Shown in pieces: positions 52,937 through 62,731 of a stretch of DNA of 64,000 nt (within the stretch, counting starts at the first letter, position 1; every line of letters starts with the position of its first letter). The position numbers and the translations under genes were made by a program. The notes under the pieces were generated by a model. The model worked only from the letters and a program-made list of their open reading frames with translations, was not told the DNA's origin and ran no database searches. Origin of the DNA: Chitinophaga pinensis (GTDB lineage: Bacteria; Bacteroidota; Bacteroidia; NS11-12g; UBA955); assembly GCA_945877575.1 (NCBI GenBank), contig CAMDUE010000001.1, forward strand, positions 248,001 through 312,000, in the 5' to 3' direction.

Positions 52937-53665
52937 ATGGCTTTTCCTAAAACCTGCATTGTCATACCCTGTTATAATGAGTCTGAAAGATTGGAATTCA
53001 CCACTATTTTTCAATACCTCAAGAATCACCCGCAGGTTAAAATATTGTTTGTAAACGATGGTAGCACCGATAACACTTCGAAATTAATTAGTGAATCCAT
53101 CATCAATCAACCACAATGTAGTTTGCTGGATTTGGAAAAGAATCAAGGGAAATCAGAAGCCGTTAGACATGGTTTAAATTGGGGCTGGAACAACGGATTT
53201 GATTGGGTTGGTTTTTGGGATGCCGATATGGCAACACCCCTAGAAGAAATTGAATGGCTATTCAGTTTCTCAAACCTTGAAAATCAACCATACATTCTAG
53301 GTTCAAGGGTTGCTAGATTAGGCTCTCGCATTGAAAGAACCATGTTCAGACATTATTCAGGTCGTATTTTCGCTACTCTAATATCTTACGGTTTAGGCTG
53401 GAAAGTTCACGATTCACAATGTGGCGCAAAGTTGATTCATGTCTCTCTGAAAGACCTCTTTGAAACGCCCTTTAAAACTAGGTGGCTTTTTGATGTCGAA
53501 ATTCTATTGCGAATCAAAAATAAATTTGGTTCTACTGGCATTCATTTATGCCAAGAAGTACCCATTCGGAAGTGGAGAGATGTTGCAGGATCAAAGATCG
53601 GAACGTTTGATTTTGTGAAAGTTCCTTATCAAATTTGGAAAGTCTTTAATTCTTATAAGAAATAG
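52937..53665 (+). CDS. GT2 glycosyltransferase, dolichyl/polyprenyl-phosphate glucosyltransferase-like
   Basis: A 242-residue GT-A fold enzyme with CIVIPCYNESERL, the nucleotide-binding VNDGSTDNT and a DxD-type WDADMATP motif. DSQCGAKLI downstream is characteristic of the ALG5-like polyprenyl-phosphate glucosyltransferases, which make the lipid-linked sugars used by GT-C enzymes. It has no membrane helices. A link with the GT-C proteins at 47 kb and 57 kb is possible but unproven. Its 3' end overlaps the convergent YfiT gene by 20 bases. Confidence 0.85.
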   Translation: MAFPKTCIVIPCYNESERLEFTTIFQYLKNHPQVKILFVNDGSTDNTSKLISESIINQPQCSLLDLEKNQGKSEAVRHGLNWGWNNGFDWVGFWDADMATPLEEIEWLFSFSNLENQPYILGSRVARLGSRIERTMFRHYSGRIFATLISYGLGWKVHDSQCGAKLIHVSLKDLFETPFKTRWLFDVEILLRIKNKFGSTGIHLCQEVPIRKWRDVAGSKIGTFDFVKVPYQIWKVFNSYKK

Positions 53666-54152
53666 CCGCTTGAATCTGAGTCAAATGATGATTGCCGTGC
53701 CAAGCGTATAATGCAATCATGTGAGCTAAAGATAAATGCATTTTTCTTTCAGAATGATACAAAGATTTAGTCAAATAAATTTCAGGTTGCTTCAGGCATT
53801 CTAAAAGCAAAAGACTCCATCTTTGGTGCAAACCCAAGATAATCATAAAACTTGCTTCATGGTGAAATGTCGCATCCAGATCAGATGCCCATATATCTTG
53901 ATCGTAAACCTGCATCTCGGAAACATCTTGAGCTATGACGTGTTTGGTTCTGATATAAGCATTCATGTGCGAATCGGCAAGATGATGTATAATTTGGCGC
54001 ACATTCCAACCGCCTTCACGGTAGCTCGAGTTTAATTGTTCTTCTGTAATTCCACTGATCAATTTGGCCAATTGATTGGGAAGTTCTTTTATTGCAACAA
54101 TCGACTGTAATAACTCTTCCAAAGAAAAGTCTCTATTCAAATCAAAGCTCAT
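53646..54152 (-). CDS. DinB/YfiT-family metal-dependent protein
   Basis: A 168-residue four-helix protein with the YfiT signature: GGWNVRQIIHHLADSHMNAY, the first histidine of the metal triad, and YAWHGNHHLTQI with the other two. The DinB superfamily includes thiol (bacillithiol) transferases and hydrolases; the substrate is not known here. It is third of a probable cca-serS-yfiT transcript, starting two bases after serS. The functional link to the tRNA genes is unclear. Confidence 0.85.
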   Translation of the reverse strand: MSFDLNRDFSLEELLQSIVAIKELPNQLAKLISGITEEQLNSSYREGGWNVRQIIHHLADSHMNAYIRTKHVIAQDVSEMQVYDQDIWASDLDATFHHEASFMIILGLHQRWSLLLLECLKQPEIYLTKSLYHSERKMHLSLAHMIALYAWHGNHHLTQIQAAISYKN

Positions 54153-54154
54153 GC

Positions 54155-55426
54155 TCAGTTGATCAAATCAAAACCAGTATATGGACGCAAAACTTCTGGA
54201 ACAATAATACCTTCAGGCGTTTGGAAGGTTTCCAATAAAGATGCCACGATTCTTGGCAATGCCAATGCGCTTCCGTTTAATGAATGTGCTAATTCAGTCT
54301 TTCCTTCGGAATTCTTATATCTACACTTCAAACGGTTTGTCTGGAAGGTTTCAAAATTGCTCACAGAGCTGCATTCCAACCACATTTTTTGTGCAGGACT
54401 CCATACTTCCATGTCGTATGTTTTAGCAGAAGTAAAACCCATGTCCCCACCGCAAAGCAATAACACTCGATAATGCAGCCCTAATTTCTGCAATAATGAT
54501 TGAACATATTCCGACATTCCCTCTAATACATTGTAGCTATCCTCGGGTTTTACAATCTGAACGACCTCTACTTTATCAAATTGGTGAAGTCTATTTAAAC
54601 CTCTCACATGAGCACCATAACTTCCCGCCTCACGTCTAAAACAAGGGGTATAACCACAATTTTTCACAGGAAGTTGGTCTTCCCTCAAAATTACATTTCT
54701 ATAGATATTGGTAATTGGAACTTCAGCAGTAGGAATCAAATAAAGATCATCTACTGTAGCATGATACATTTGACCCTCTTTGTCAGGTAATTGACCTGTT
54801 CCATATCCGCTGTCTGCATTTACCAATAAAGGGGGTTGAATTTCCATGTATCCTGCTCTGCCGGCTTCGTTCAGAAAAAACTGTATCAAGGCTCTTTGGA
54901 ATATAGCACCTTTTCCTTTGTATACTGGAAACCCAGCGCCAGAAATTTTATTTCCCAGTTCAAAGTCGATGATATCGTATTTAGTAGCTAACTCCCAATG
55001 AGGTAGGGCCGACTCTGGCAACTCAGCCGCATTTCCATGAAGAAATACTTGAAGATTGTCTTCCGCAGATCTGCCTTTGGGAACACTCGTATTTGGAGTA
55101 TTCGGTAAGGCAATAATTTTATCTGTAACCAGCTGTTCTAGTTGTTCAACTTGAATGGTTAATTCTTTAATCTTTTCTTTTAATTGGGTTGACTGATTTC
55201 TAATGGATTCAGCTTCGTCTTTTTTACCTGACTTCATTAACTCACCAATTTGACCCGACAATTGATTGCTTTGAGCTTGAGTTTGCTCCATTTCAGTTCT
55301 AGCTTGTCGAGACTGCGCATCTAAATCAAGAATCTCTTGAATCAAAGGAGCAGCATCTATCCCTCTAATGGATAATCTTTCAATAATTTCGTTAGAATTT
55401 TGGCGAATATTAGAAATCAGTAACAT
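54155..55426 (-). CDS. serS: seryl-tRNA synthetase
   Basis: A 423-residue class II synthetase. The N-terminal tRNA-binding coiled coil covers about 28-105 (QARTEMEQTQAQSNQLSGQI). Motif 2 is PCFRREAGSYG, preceded by PTAEVPI, and motif 3 is LNGSALALPRIVASLLE. It charges tRNA-Ser and tRNA-Sec type acceptors. Length and motif order are normal. The ATG lies 24 bases after cca. Confidence 0.98.
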   Translation of the reverse strand: MLLISNIRQNSNEIIERLSIRGIDAAPLIQEILDLDAQSRQARTEMEQTQAQSNQLSGQIGELMKSGKKDEAESIRNQSTQLKEKIKELTIQVEQLEQLVTDKIIALPNTPNTSVPKGRSAEDNLQVFLHGNAAELPESALPHWELATKYDIIDFELGNKISGAGFPVYKGKGAIFQRALIQFFLNEAGRAGYMEIQPPLLVNADSGYGTGQLPDKEGQMYHATVDDLYLIPTAEVPITNIYRNVILREDQLPVKNCGYTPCFRREAGSYGAHVRGLNRLHQFDKVEVVQIVKPEDSYNVLEGMSEYVQSLLQKLGLHYRVLLLCGGDMGFTSAKTYDMEVWSPAQKMWLECSSVSNFETFQTNRLKCRYKNSEGKTELAHSLNGSALALPRIVASLLETFQTPEGIIVPEVLRPYTGFDLIN

Positions 55427-55450
55427 ATAATTTGTAGTGCAAAAATCGAA

Positions 55451-56866
55451 TTATTTACGAGCAATTCCCAAAGTCTGAGCAAATTCATCTAAAAAATCAA
55501 AACACGGGATTAATTCATTGGGCACCTTCCCTTCAAGAATTGCTTCTCGAATTTCGTTTTTCAATGCTCCAATGTGTTTGGGTTTATCAATTTGATATCG
55601 TTCCAAAATATGATTTCCAGTAACAACGGGCTGCCAATTTCTCAGTTCGTCTTTGGCATTTACCTCAGCAATTTTATCTTCAACTTTCAGTAAATCAAAT
55701 ATATGCCTTTGTACTTTTGCTGCATTTTTGCTGGTAATATCGGCTCTACATAGTTTCATCAACGCCCCTACATCTTCGCCTGCCTCAACAATAAGTCTTC
55801 TTACGGCACTGTCTGTGACAATTTCTTTAGAAAGTACAATAGGTCTTAAATGCATGGCTACCATTTTTTCAACGAATTTCATTTTTTCGTCAAGTGGAAG
55901 GCGCATTCTCCTGAAAATTCCTTTGACCATTCTAGAACCTCTATCTTCATGCCCATGAAAGGTCCAACCTACCTCTTGATCAAATCTTTTAGTTGCTGGT
56001 TTAGCTATATCATGTAAAATGGCTGCCCATCTTAACCATAAATCATCGCTTAATTCGCACAATTGATCAAGAACTTGTAACGTATGATAAAAATTATCTT
56101 TATGGCTTTTACCTTGGATGGTTTCAATGCCTTTTAGCGCGACGAATTCTGGAAAAAACCTTTGCAATAAGCATGCTTGTTCCATCAAATCAAAAGCAAT
56201 AGATGGTTTTTTTCCTAAAATCATGGAATTCAGCTCATCGGTTATTCTTTCTTGTGAAACAATGTCAATTCTTTCAGCATTCTTGATAATACCGGACCAT
56301 GTATCAGCCTGAATTTTAAAATTCAATCTGGCTGAAAATCGAATACCTCTAAGCATCCGCAATGGATCATCTGAAAAGGTTATATCAGGATCATTATTTG
56401 CCCTAATGATGCCGTCTTGAAGATCTTGAATTCCGTTAAAGGGATCGTATAATTCTGAAAATGTCTCCGAATTCAAAGATAGATACATGGAATTGATGGT
56501 AAAATCACGTCGATTTTGATCATCTATAAGAGTACCGTCTTCAACTAAGGGTTTACGCGAATTGAGGCGATAAGATTCTTTTCTTGCACCAATTACCTCT
56601 ATGATCCAGTCTTGAAATTTAATTTGGGCAGTACCAAAATTCTTGAAAACGGCCAAGGTGCAATCTTGCTCCCCTAGCACCTTCTGTAGGTGTTCTGCAA
56701 ACTCGATACCCGAACCAATCACTACCAGATCTAAATCTTTGGAAGGTTTTTGCAAGAAATAATCACGCACAAAACCACCAACAACATAGGCTCTCTGGCC
56801 AAGAGCATCGGCAGTTTTCGATATTTTTTTGAATATGGGGTGTTTAAGCGCTTCCAAGAATTGCAA
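55451..56866 (-). CDS. cca: CCA tRNA nucleotidyltransferase / poly(A) polymerase family with HD domain
   Basis: A 471-residue class II nucleotidyltransferase. GGFVRDYFLQKPSKDLDLVV gives the GG motif and the catalytic DxD. The template region is RRDFTINSMYLSLNS and DDPLRMLRGIRFSARL, followed by an HD-like domain (ILHDIAKP, HGHEDRGS). It adds or repairs CCA ends of tRNA. The start codon is a TTG at 56866; no ATG is in frame upstream of the conserved region. A -7 box overlaps this TTG, so the true start might be the next TTG (56857). It is first of the cca-serS-yfiT group. Confidence 0.92.
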   Translation of the reverse strand: MQFLEALKHPIFKKISKTADALGQRAYVVGGFVRDYFLQKPSKDLDLVVIGSGIEFAEHLQKVLGEQDCTLAVFKNFGTAQIKFQDWIIEVIGARKESYRLNSRKPLVEDGTLIDDQNRRDFTINSMYLSLNSETFSELYDPFNGIQDLQDGIIRANNDPDITFSDDPLRMLRGIRFSARLNFKIQADTWSGIIKNAERIDIVSQERITDELNSMILGKKPSIAFDLMEQACLLQRFFPEFVALKGIETIQGKSHKDNFYHTLQVLDQLCELSDDLWLRWAAILHDIAKPATKRFDQEVGWTFHGHEDRGSRMVKGIFRRMRLPLDEKMKFVEKMVAMHLRPIVLSKEIVTDSAVRRLIVEAGEDVGALMKLCRADITSKNAAKVQRHIFDLLKVEDKIAEVNAKDELRNWQPVVTGNHILERYQIDKPKHIGALKNEIREAILEGKVPNELIPCFDFLDEFAQTLGIARK

Positions 56867-56871
56867 AGATA
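56864..56871 (-). promoter_or_regulatory. candidate -7 element (TATCTTTG) for cca
   Basis: An exact TAnnTTTG match, overlapping the TTG start of cca and arranged as mirror image of the plus-strand box five bases away. If used as a promoter, cca would start at a later TTG. Confidence 0.35.
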
Positions 56872-56876
56872 CATGT

Positions 56877-56884
56877 TATCTTTG
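56877..56884 (+). promoter_or_regulatory. -7 element (TATCTTTG) of the 471-residue membrane protein gene
   Basis: An exact TAnnTTTG match ending five bases before the ATG at 56890. With 56864-56871 it forms a perfect inverted repeat with a 5-base centre. Confidence 0.5.
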
Positions 56885-56889
56885 TTCAA

Positions 56890-58305
56890 ATGGCCCGAAA
56901 ACGCACCTTAATTCTACTCCAAATTTTATCGTATTTGTTCTTGCGGTGGTGGTTTATCCCTATTGAATTTACCGGTGATTCATACGGCTATGCTTGTGAA
57001 GTGATGAAGAATGATTTACAATCTGGACACCACCTTCTACATAAATATGTTTTAAATTTTTTATTTGAACAATACAGCCACAGCTATTTTGATGCAGAAC
57101 CAATATCCGCCGCAATTTACAATCCGATGGTTGTGTTCATTCGTTTCAATTTGATTGTATCTGTCTTAAATCTGTTTGTGATCTGGCTCATTTTGGAGCA
57201 ACGTAAATGGAGACTTTCATCTATAGCACTGGCACTTTTCTTCTTATCTGCTACTTTTTCTTTCATGAAATACAGTTTTGAGAATGAAACCTATATGCTT
57301 CCATTGTTCTTCTCGCTGCTAGGAACCTTTTTCTATGAAAAAAAACAATGGGTTGTTTCATTCTTGTTACTCTCCATTGCAACACTTTTTCATCAAACGC
57401 ATATTTTCTGGCTTCTTGCCCTTTGGATGCACCTAAAAATTAAATGGCCAACCAAAATTCTTTATTTAATTCTTTCCTCTTCAATCATAATAACAATCTA
57501 CTATTATTTCAGTCTACACTACTCAAAATCACTGCTAAAATTGGTGTTTCAGGATGTAGATAACGGTTTAGTTCAATTGGTACCAAGTTTAAATAATATA
57601 ACCATGACGGCCGTAAACTTCATCAGAGTTTTCTTTCAGGTTCATGGTGAAATGTTTATGTTTTGGAAGGTATTTAATCCTTTCCTATCAGGCGTTGCCA
57701 TTATAAGTTTACTCTTTACATTGATTGGCGTGGTACTCTATATTGGCGCACACAATTTGAATTTCAAAAAGTCAGATTGGTCATTGATTTATTTAACTGC
57801 ATTTTTCTTTCACTTATCATTTGCAGCATATAGCGTCGGAAACATTGAATTTATGATTGTCCTACCCTTTCTATTAGTACTTTCACATAAAACCGGGAGA
57901 ATAATGAATTATTCCTTGTTGGTTTCTCTGGGGATGTTTTTATGGAATTTCGGACAATTTGCTCTGCCCAGAACCAGCGTGTCCCCTCATAGACTCCATC
58001 AGAAACTCAGTTTAATTTCAACCATTGAAAAACCTGAATCAGATAGTATAGTTGTGGCCATTGAAGACAAAGATCTGCATCAAAACTTTTTTGAATACCA
58101 ACAGCTTACATACAAAACAACGTTAAATATACAATGTGTTGAATTGGGCACCTCCCAAAATACTGACCTCGCAATAATTCATCAAAAAAGTAATTACACG
58201 AGAAAAAGTCTCACCTCAAAATCAGAGATTTCTGATATAAAATCTAATCAGAAAATATATGTTGATAGTTCTCTGATGGGAAATATTACCATCATCACCA
58301 ATTAA
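56890..58305 (+). CDS. polytopic membrane protein, GT-C-like
   Basis: A 471-residue protein with about ten hydrophobic helices (first at 8-24). Directly after helix 1 comes FTGDSYGYA with an acidic residue in the position used by GT-C glycosyltransferases, and the soluble tail (about 370-471) contains no known motif. It could be a lipid-linked sugar transferase, but no signature is decisive. The gene stands alone between divergent cca and convergent ftsE, whose 3' end it overlaps by 11 bases. Confidence 0.7.
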   Translation: MARKRTLILLQILSYLFLRWWFIPIEFTGDSYGYACEVMKNDLQSGHHLLHKYVLNFLFEQYSHSYFDAEPISAAIYNPMVVFIRFNLIVSVLNLFVIWLILEQRKWRLSSIALALFFLSATFSFMKYSFENETYMLPLFFSLLGTFFYEKKQWVVSFLLLSIATLFHQTHIFWLLALWMHLKIKWPTKILYLILSSSIIITIYYYFSLHYSKSLLKLVFQDVDNGLVQLVPSLNNITMTAVNFIRVFFQVHGEMFMFWKVFNPFLSGVAIISLLFTLIGVVLYIGAHNLNFKKSDWSLIYLTAFFFHLSFAAYSVGNIEFMIVLPFLLVLSHKTGRIMNYSLLVSLGMFLWNFGQFALPRTSVSPHRLHQKLSLISTIEKPESDSIVVAIEDKDLHQNFFEYQQLTYKTTLNIQCVELGTSQNTDLAIIHQKSNYTRKSLTSKSEISDIKSNQKIYVDSSLMGNITIITN

Positions 58306-58984
58306 GGTGATTCACATTTGGAACTGGTTCAAGTGTTTGATCTATCACCTGGTAAATGGTGCCACCAAATTTGTGTATCAATCTATAATCATGGGTAGCC
58401 ATTAGTACAGATGTTCCTTCCGCGCAAATTCTTTGCAACAAAATCATCACCTCATCACTGATTTCGGGATCCAAACTACCTGTGGGCTCATCTGCTAGCA
58501 CTAATTTAGGCTTGTTTAATAATGCCCGAGCTATGGCCAAACGTTGCTGCTCGCCTCCACTCAATTCAGCCGGATATTTATAACCTTTATTCTGAAGTCC
58601 TACTTTTTCAAGTACCTCATTGGCTCTAACCAACATTTCTTCTTGCTTCTTCCAGCCAGTGGCTTTGAGAACAAACAACAAATTGTCTAAGGCAGATCTG
58701 TCTGACAGCAGTTGAAAATCTTGAAATACAATTCCAAGTTCCCTCCTCAAATATGGAATGTCTTTTTCTTTTAACCCGTTCAACTGAAATGTTGAAACTG
58801 ATACTGTGCCTTCTGTAACAGGTATTTCTCCGTAAAGCGCTTTTAAAATTGTGGATTTTCCTGATCCAGTCTTACCGATGAGAAACACGAACTCCCCCGG
58901 CGAAATTTGCAAATTTACATTCCTTAGAATGGGTAATTTCCCCTGGTAAAAATTGGCATTTTGAATACTGATTGGATACTCCAC
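58295..58984 (-). CDS. ftsE: cell-division ABC transporter ATP-binding protein FtsE
   Basis: A 229-residue ABC ATPase. Walker A is GKTGSGKST (37-45), the Q-loop is in IVFQDFQLL, the signature is LSGGEQQRLAIARAL (about 140), Walker B is VLADEPTG and the H-loop is MATHDY. The FtsE type is indicated by the pattern YLRRELGIVFQDFQLL and the length. With FtsX it controls wall hydrolases at the septum; ftsX is not adjacent. The start is a GTG at 58984 (an overlapping ATG is out of frame). A TAATTTCG box sits four bases upstream. Confidence 0.92.
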   Translation of the reverse strand: MEYPISIQNANFYQGKLPILRNVNLQISPGEFVFLIGKTGSGKSTILKALYGEIPVTEGTVSVSTFQLNGLKEKDIPYLRRELGIVFQDFQLLSDRSALDNLLFVLKATGWKKQEEMLVRANEVLEKVGLQNKGYKYPAELSGGEQQRLAIARALLNKPKLVLADEPTGSLDPEISDEVMILLQRICAEGTSVLMATHDYRLIHKFGGTIYQVIDQTLEPVPNVNHLNW

Positions 58985-58988
58985 ATTG

Positions 58989-58996
58989 CGAAATTA
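58989..58996 (-). promoter_or_regulatory. candidate -7 element (TAATTTCG) of ftsE
   Basis: Four bases before the GTG start, one mismatch to TAnnTTTG. It suggests ftsE can be transcribed apart from ung. Confidence 0.35.
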
Positions 58997-59021
58997 CAAA
59001 TTTCAGAGTGCAACGCCTAAA

Positions 59022-59699
59022 CTATAAGATCCAATTTATAGGTTCTTTATCTAGCGAAGATAAGTATCTGTTTACTTCCGCAAAATGTCCGCATCCTTCA
59101 AATCCCCTGTAAACACTCAAAGGACTTGGATGAGATGTTTGAAACAATTGATGTTTTTGAGTGTCGATTTCCGCAGCAAATTTCTGTGCTTGGCTGCCCC
59201 AAAGCATAAATGCAAGTCCTTCTGAATGCCTATTAAGCCATTGAATACACTTATTCGTAAATGTTTGCCAACCTAGGTTTTGATGAGATAATGGTTTAGA
59301 TTCTTCCACCGTTAAAACGGTATTTAGAAGTAAAACACCTTGTTTTGCCCAAGGCATCAGATCACCGTTTTGAGGTATTTCACCGCCCATTTCGCGTTGA
59401 ATTTCTTTAAAGATATTCACCAAAGACGGCGGAAGTTTAATGCCTTTATTTACCGAAAACGCCATGCCGTGTGCTTGTCCAAAACCATGATAAGGATCTT
59501 GGCCAATAATTACTACCTTCACTTTTCTAAAGTCGCACAACTGAAATGCCCTTAGTATTTGATCATGAGGCGGGAAAATATTCGACTCAGCCCTCATGTT
59601 ATTGATTCTATCTGATAAGATGTTCAATCCTTCAACTACTCCACCTCTTTCAAAGAGCTGAAACCATTGACTTTCTTGATCAAGACCCATCAACTGCAT
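59022..59699 (-). CDS. ung: uracil-DNA glycosylase (family 1)
   Basis: A 225-residue base-excision repair enzyme. The catalytic water-activating motif is GQDPYHGFGQAHG (66-78, Asp68), the uracil-binding stretch is LLNTVLTVEE and the DNA-intercalation motif is HPSPLS near residue 190. Length and motifs match family 1 Ung. It starts two bases after the stop of the SNF2 gene and is presumably co-transcribed with it. Confidence 0.97.
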   Translation of the reverse strand: MQLMGLDQESQWFQLFERGGVVEGLNILSDRINNMRAESNIFPPHDQILRAFQLCDFRKVKVVIIGQDPYHGFGQAHGMAFSVNKGIKLPPSLVNIFKEIQREMGGEIPQNGDLMPWAKQGVLLLNTVLTVEESKPLSHQNLGWQTFTNKCIQWLNRHSEGLAFMLWGSQAQKFAAEIDTQKHQLFQTSHPSPLSVYRGFEGCGHFAEVNRYLSSLDKEPINWIL

Positions 59700-59701
59700 T
59701 T

Positions 59702-62662
59702 CTAAGACAATAGTTCTTCGAGTTCTTCTACGTTTATATTGTTTAGAATGGTATCTTCATCGGGAATGATGCTTTCAGCTAACCTGGTTTTCTTTTGTTG
59801 CAAAGCAAGGATTTTTTCTTCAATGGTATCTTTAGTAATGAACTTATAACTCATTACGGTTTTACTCTGCCCCATTCTATGCGCCCTATCTTCGGCTTGT
59901 TTCATAGTAAAAGGATTCCACCAAGGATCTGCTAAAAATACATAATCAGCCGCTGTTAGATTCAATCCTGAATTACCCGCTCTTAGGCTCAATAAGAAAA
60001 TTCTGATTTCATTGTTATTCTGAAAAACCTCAATTTGATCTTGGCGTTCGTGTTCATCCATAGATCCGTCTAGATAGCAAAATTTGATACCTGAATCTTT
60101 CAAAATTTCTGCAATATTCTTAAGGTATCCTACAAATTGTGAAAACAACAATATTTTATGACCATTTTCAATGGCCCTTACCAACATTCTCACAATTTCA
60201 TCGTCTTTCCCGGAGCTACCTTCGTAATTTGAATCTTTTAGAACAGGATTTAACGCTAGTTGCCTCAAATGCATCAATCCGTTAAAAATTTTCAATCGCG
60301 ACTTACTAATACCTACTTCATTGATGTGAGATAGAATTTCATTGCGATATTGACTCTTTATTTTCTCATACAATTCACTTTGCTCTTCGCTCATTTCGCA
60401 ATAATGTATTTTCTCCACTTTCGGCGGAAGATCTTTCATTACTTGACCCTTCGTTCTGCGAAGTACAAATGGATCTATGAAACGCTTTAATTCATCGGTT
60501 TTCTTGGTATTTCCTTCTTTTTCTATGGGACGGATGAACTGCTTCTCAAAGTACGTATAGCTGCCCAATAAACCAGGGTTCAAGAAATTCATCTGGCTCC
60601 AAATATCTAGAAGGGTATTTTCAATGGGGGTACCCGTTAATGCTACTTTATGACGAGCATGTATCTTCAATAAATTACGAGCGGTTAACGAAGAAGGATT
60701 TTTGATGGCTTGACTTTCATCTAAAACAATCAAAGGGTATTCAAACTTCTTCAAGAAATCTAAATCATTACGCATGGTACCATAACTCATGACCACTAAA
60801 TCAACTTCGGTAAACTGAGTAATGAGTTTATTTCTATTCAGACCGCTATAAGTCAATACTTTAAGTTCTGGAGCAAATTTATTGGCTTCGTTTCTCCAAT
60901 TGTATAAAAGTGATTTAGGACAAACCACGATACATGGCCCATGCCAATGGGAATCATTGTCTGATTGACCATTTATCAATTGTTGGACCTGTTCAGATGA
61001 TGGCAAATTTAATTTACCCAATAATTTTAGCTTGGCTTGTTCATCGGTTAAGTGCTGAATAAGGGCTAACGTTTGAATGGTTTTTCCCAATCCCATATCA
61101 TCAGCTAAAAGGGCACCAAGCTTATTTTCCAACAAAAATCTCATCCAATTATAACCCTCCTTCTGATAGGTTCGCATTTCTGCTTTGAAAGATTGAGGGA
61201 TATTGCAATCGGGTATTTTTTGATCGGTAATGGCAGCGGCCCAATCTGCACTGGGCAATTCATCATCTAGATACTGCTGAAGATCTTCTAAAAGGGAAAT
61301 ATGAATCTTTTTGATCTTTAGTCTATCATCTTCCTCAACTGAAAAATTCAACACCTTTGAAAAGTGAGAGAACCATTCGCTGGGAAGCACGGCAATACTT
61401 CCATCGGGAAGAACAAACTCTTTCTTATTATTAAGAATGTGATTTTTAAGACGTGTAAATGGAATTTCAAAACTTCCAAATCGAACAATAGCCATCAAAT
61501 CAAACCAATCTTCAGCTTGAGAGACTTTTATTTTAACGTCTATCTTCCCAAGAAAATAATTGACCTCAGAGAAATCTTGTTCTATAACAAAGCCATTTCT
61601 AATTAGTTCATCTGAGTATTGATTCACCCATTGTACCATTGAGTAATCATAATCTTGATCTGAATCAATTCCCATGATACTCCCTTTTACAAAAGACAGT
61701 CCTAATTCTTGTAAAATTCGAATATTATCTTTCTCAATCGGATAAGATCTGCGAATTCTGTGAAAAGTAAATTTGCCTTCTTTTTCTTCGAGCGAAACAT
61801 TTACTCTTTTGTCTACGTGATAAGGAAATTGCCAACTTCCATATTGAAAATACAGCAGTAGATTTTTTACTTTTTCTTGGGATTTATTTAGCCTTAGAAC
61901 AGGTTTCACAGACAATTGTTCAGTAACAATTTCAAACCCTTTAGCATACACATCGTGGTTTTCTAAAAGTGGCAACACGAATTTATTCATGTATACCGAT
62001 AGTTGATTCGCGGCTATATGAATGAATCGTTTATTGAAAAACGGTTTAATTTTAACTCCATCTACCCTTTCATTGAAAAATAACAGGCGGTCTTCGGTGA
62101 TTATCCAAGCAGGCTTCCCAACCAAGAGATGCGCATTATTTTCGAAAATATTGATTTTCTGATCTTGATGTTTTAGGGTTACAAAATAATTCATGCCATC
62201 TTCTTGTTCCCTAAAATGAAACAACACCGAAGTTGGCTCATTAGCAAACTGAATTCTTTGTCCCATTGGCTCGCCCAATTTCCCAGACCAATAAAGCGGA
62301 TAATCTTTTATGATATGGAGTAACTTAAGCAAATGTATCTCAATATACTCCCTAATCAATTTGGCCAACTCTGGATTGTAATGCTTTAGAATGAAATCAG
62401 CCGGTTTCAATTTTTTCGTACCGGTGTAGAATTTCTTCATGATTACATCCATTTCGAACTTTTCGATGAGCTCTACTGCTGCTTTTTGCGCATTATCCAG
62501 CTGAAAATAATCTGCATTTTGAATTCTAATACGCTGAAATGTCAACGATGGATTTCCATTATCCAATAACTGTACAGCATTGGCTTCCACTATGATACCA
62601 AAATTAGCATGATTCACAAAAGTGAAAACAACTTCAAACTTTTTGGTATTTACAACTTCCAT
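59702..62662 (-). CDS. SNF2-family DNA-dependent ATPase/helicase-like protein
   Basis: A 986-residue protein. The N-terminal half (to about 490) is of the bacterial SNF2-associated type. The ATPase core has Walker A in DDMGLGKTIQT (about 525), DESQ in place of DEAH (about 646), LTGTPIEN as motif III and the C-terminal helicase lobe with LLSLRAGNSGLNLTAADYVF and EDRAHRMGQ. Bacterial homologues act in transcription recycling or repair; a repair role would fit the following ung. The ATG at 62662 is preferred over an in-frame TTG two codons upstream. Confidence 0.92.
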   Translation of the reverse strand: MEVVNTKKFEVVFTFVNHANFGIIVEANAVQLLDNGNPSLTFQRIRIQNADYFQLDNAQKAAVELIEKFEMDVIMKKFYTGTKKLKPADFILKHYNPELAKLIREYIEIHLLKLLHIIKDYPLYWSGKLGEPMGQRIQFANEPTSVLFHFREQEDGMNYFVTLKHQDQKINIFENNAHLLVGKPAWIITEDRLLFFNERVDGVKIKPFFNKRFIHIAANQLSVYMNKFVLPLLENHDVYAKGFEIVTEQLSVKPVLRLNKSQEKVKNLLLYFQYGSWQFPYHVDKRVNVSLEEKEGKFTFHRIRRSYPIEKDNIRILQELGLSFVKGSIMGIDSDQDYDYSMVQWVNQYSDELIRNGFVIEQDFSEVNYFLGKIDVKIKVSQAEDWFDLMAIVRFGSFEIPFTRLKNHILNNKKEFVLPDGSIAVLPSEWFSHFSKVLNFSVEEDDRLKIKKIHISLLEDLQQYLDDELPSADWAAAITDQKIPDCNIPQSFKAEMRTYQKEGYNWMRFLLENKLGALLADDMGLGKTIQTLALIQHLTDEQAKLKLLGKLNLPSSEQVQQLINGQSDNDSHWHGPCIVVCPKSLLYNWRNEANKFAPELKVLTYSGLNRNKLITQFTEVDLVVMSYGTMRNDLDFLKKFEYPLIVLDESQAIKNPSSLTARNLLKIHARHKVALTGTPIENTLLDIWSQMNFLNPGLLGSYTYFEKQFIRPIEKEGNTKKTDELKRFIDPFVLRRTKGQVMKDLPPKVEKIHYCEMSEEQSELYEKIKSQYRNEILSHINEVGISKSRLKIFNGLMHLRQLALNPVLKDSNYEGSSGKDDEIVRMLVRAIENGHKILLFSQFVGYLKNIAEILKDSGIKFCYLDGSMDEHERQDQIEVFQNNNEIRIFLLSLRAGNSGLNLTAADYVFLADPWWNPFTMKQAEDRAHRMGQSKTVMSYKFITKDTIEEKILALQQKKTRLAESIIPDEDTILNNINVEELEELLS

Positions 62663-62731
62663 TCCCAAAATAAATCAAATAAACACGCAATTTACCTATA
62701 ATTTACGGGATAAACACTGATAAAAATCAAT

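Noticed and set aside
52418-53054. Plus-strand frames opposite cystathionine beta-synthase and overlapping the GT2 start
   Set aside because: They are shadows in other frames of two clear genes.
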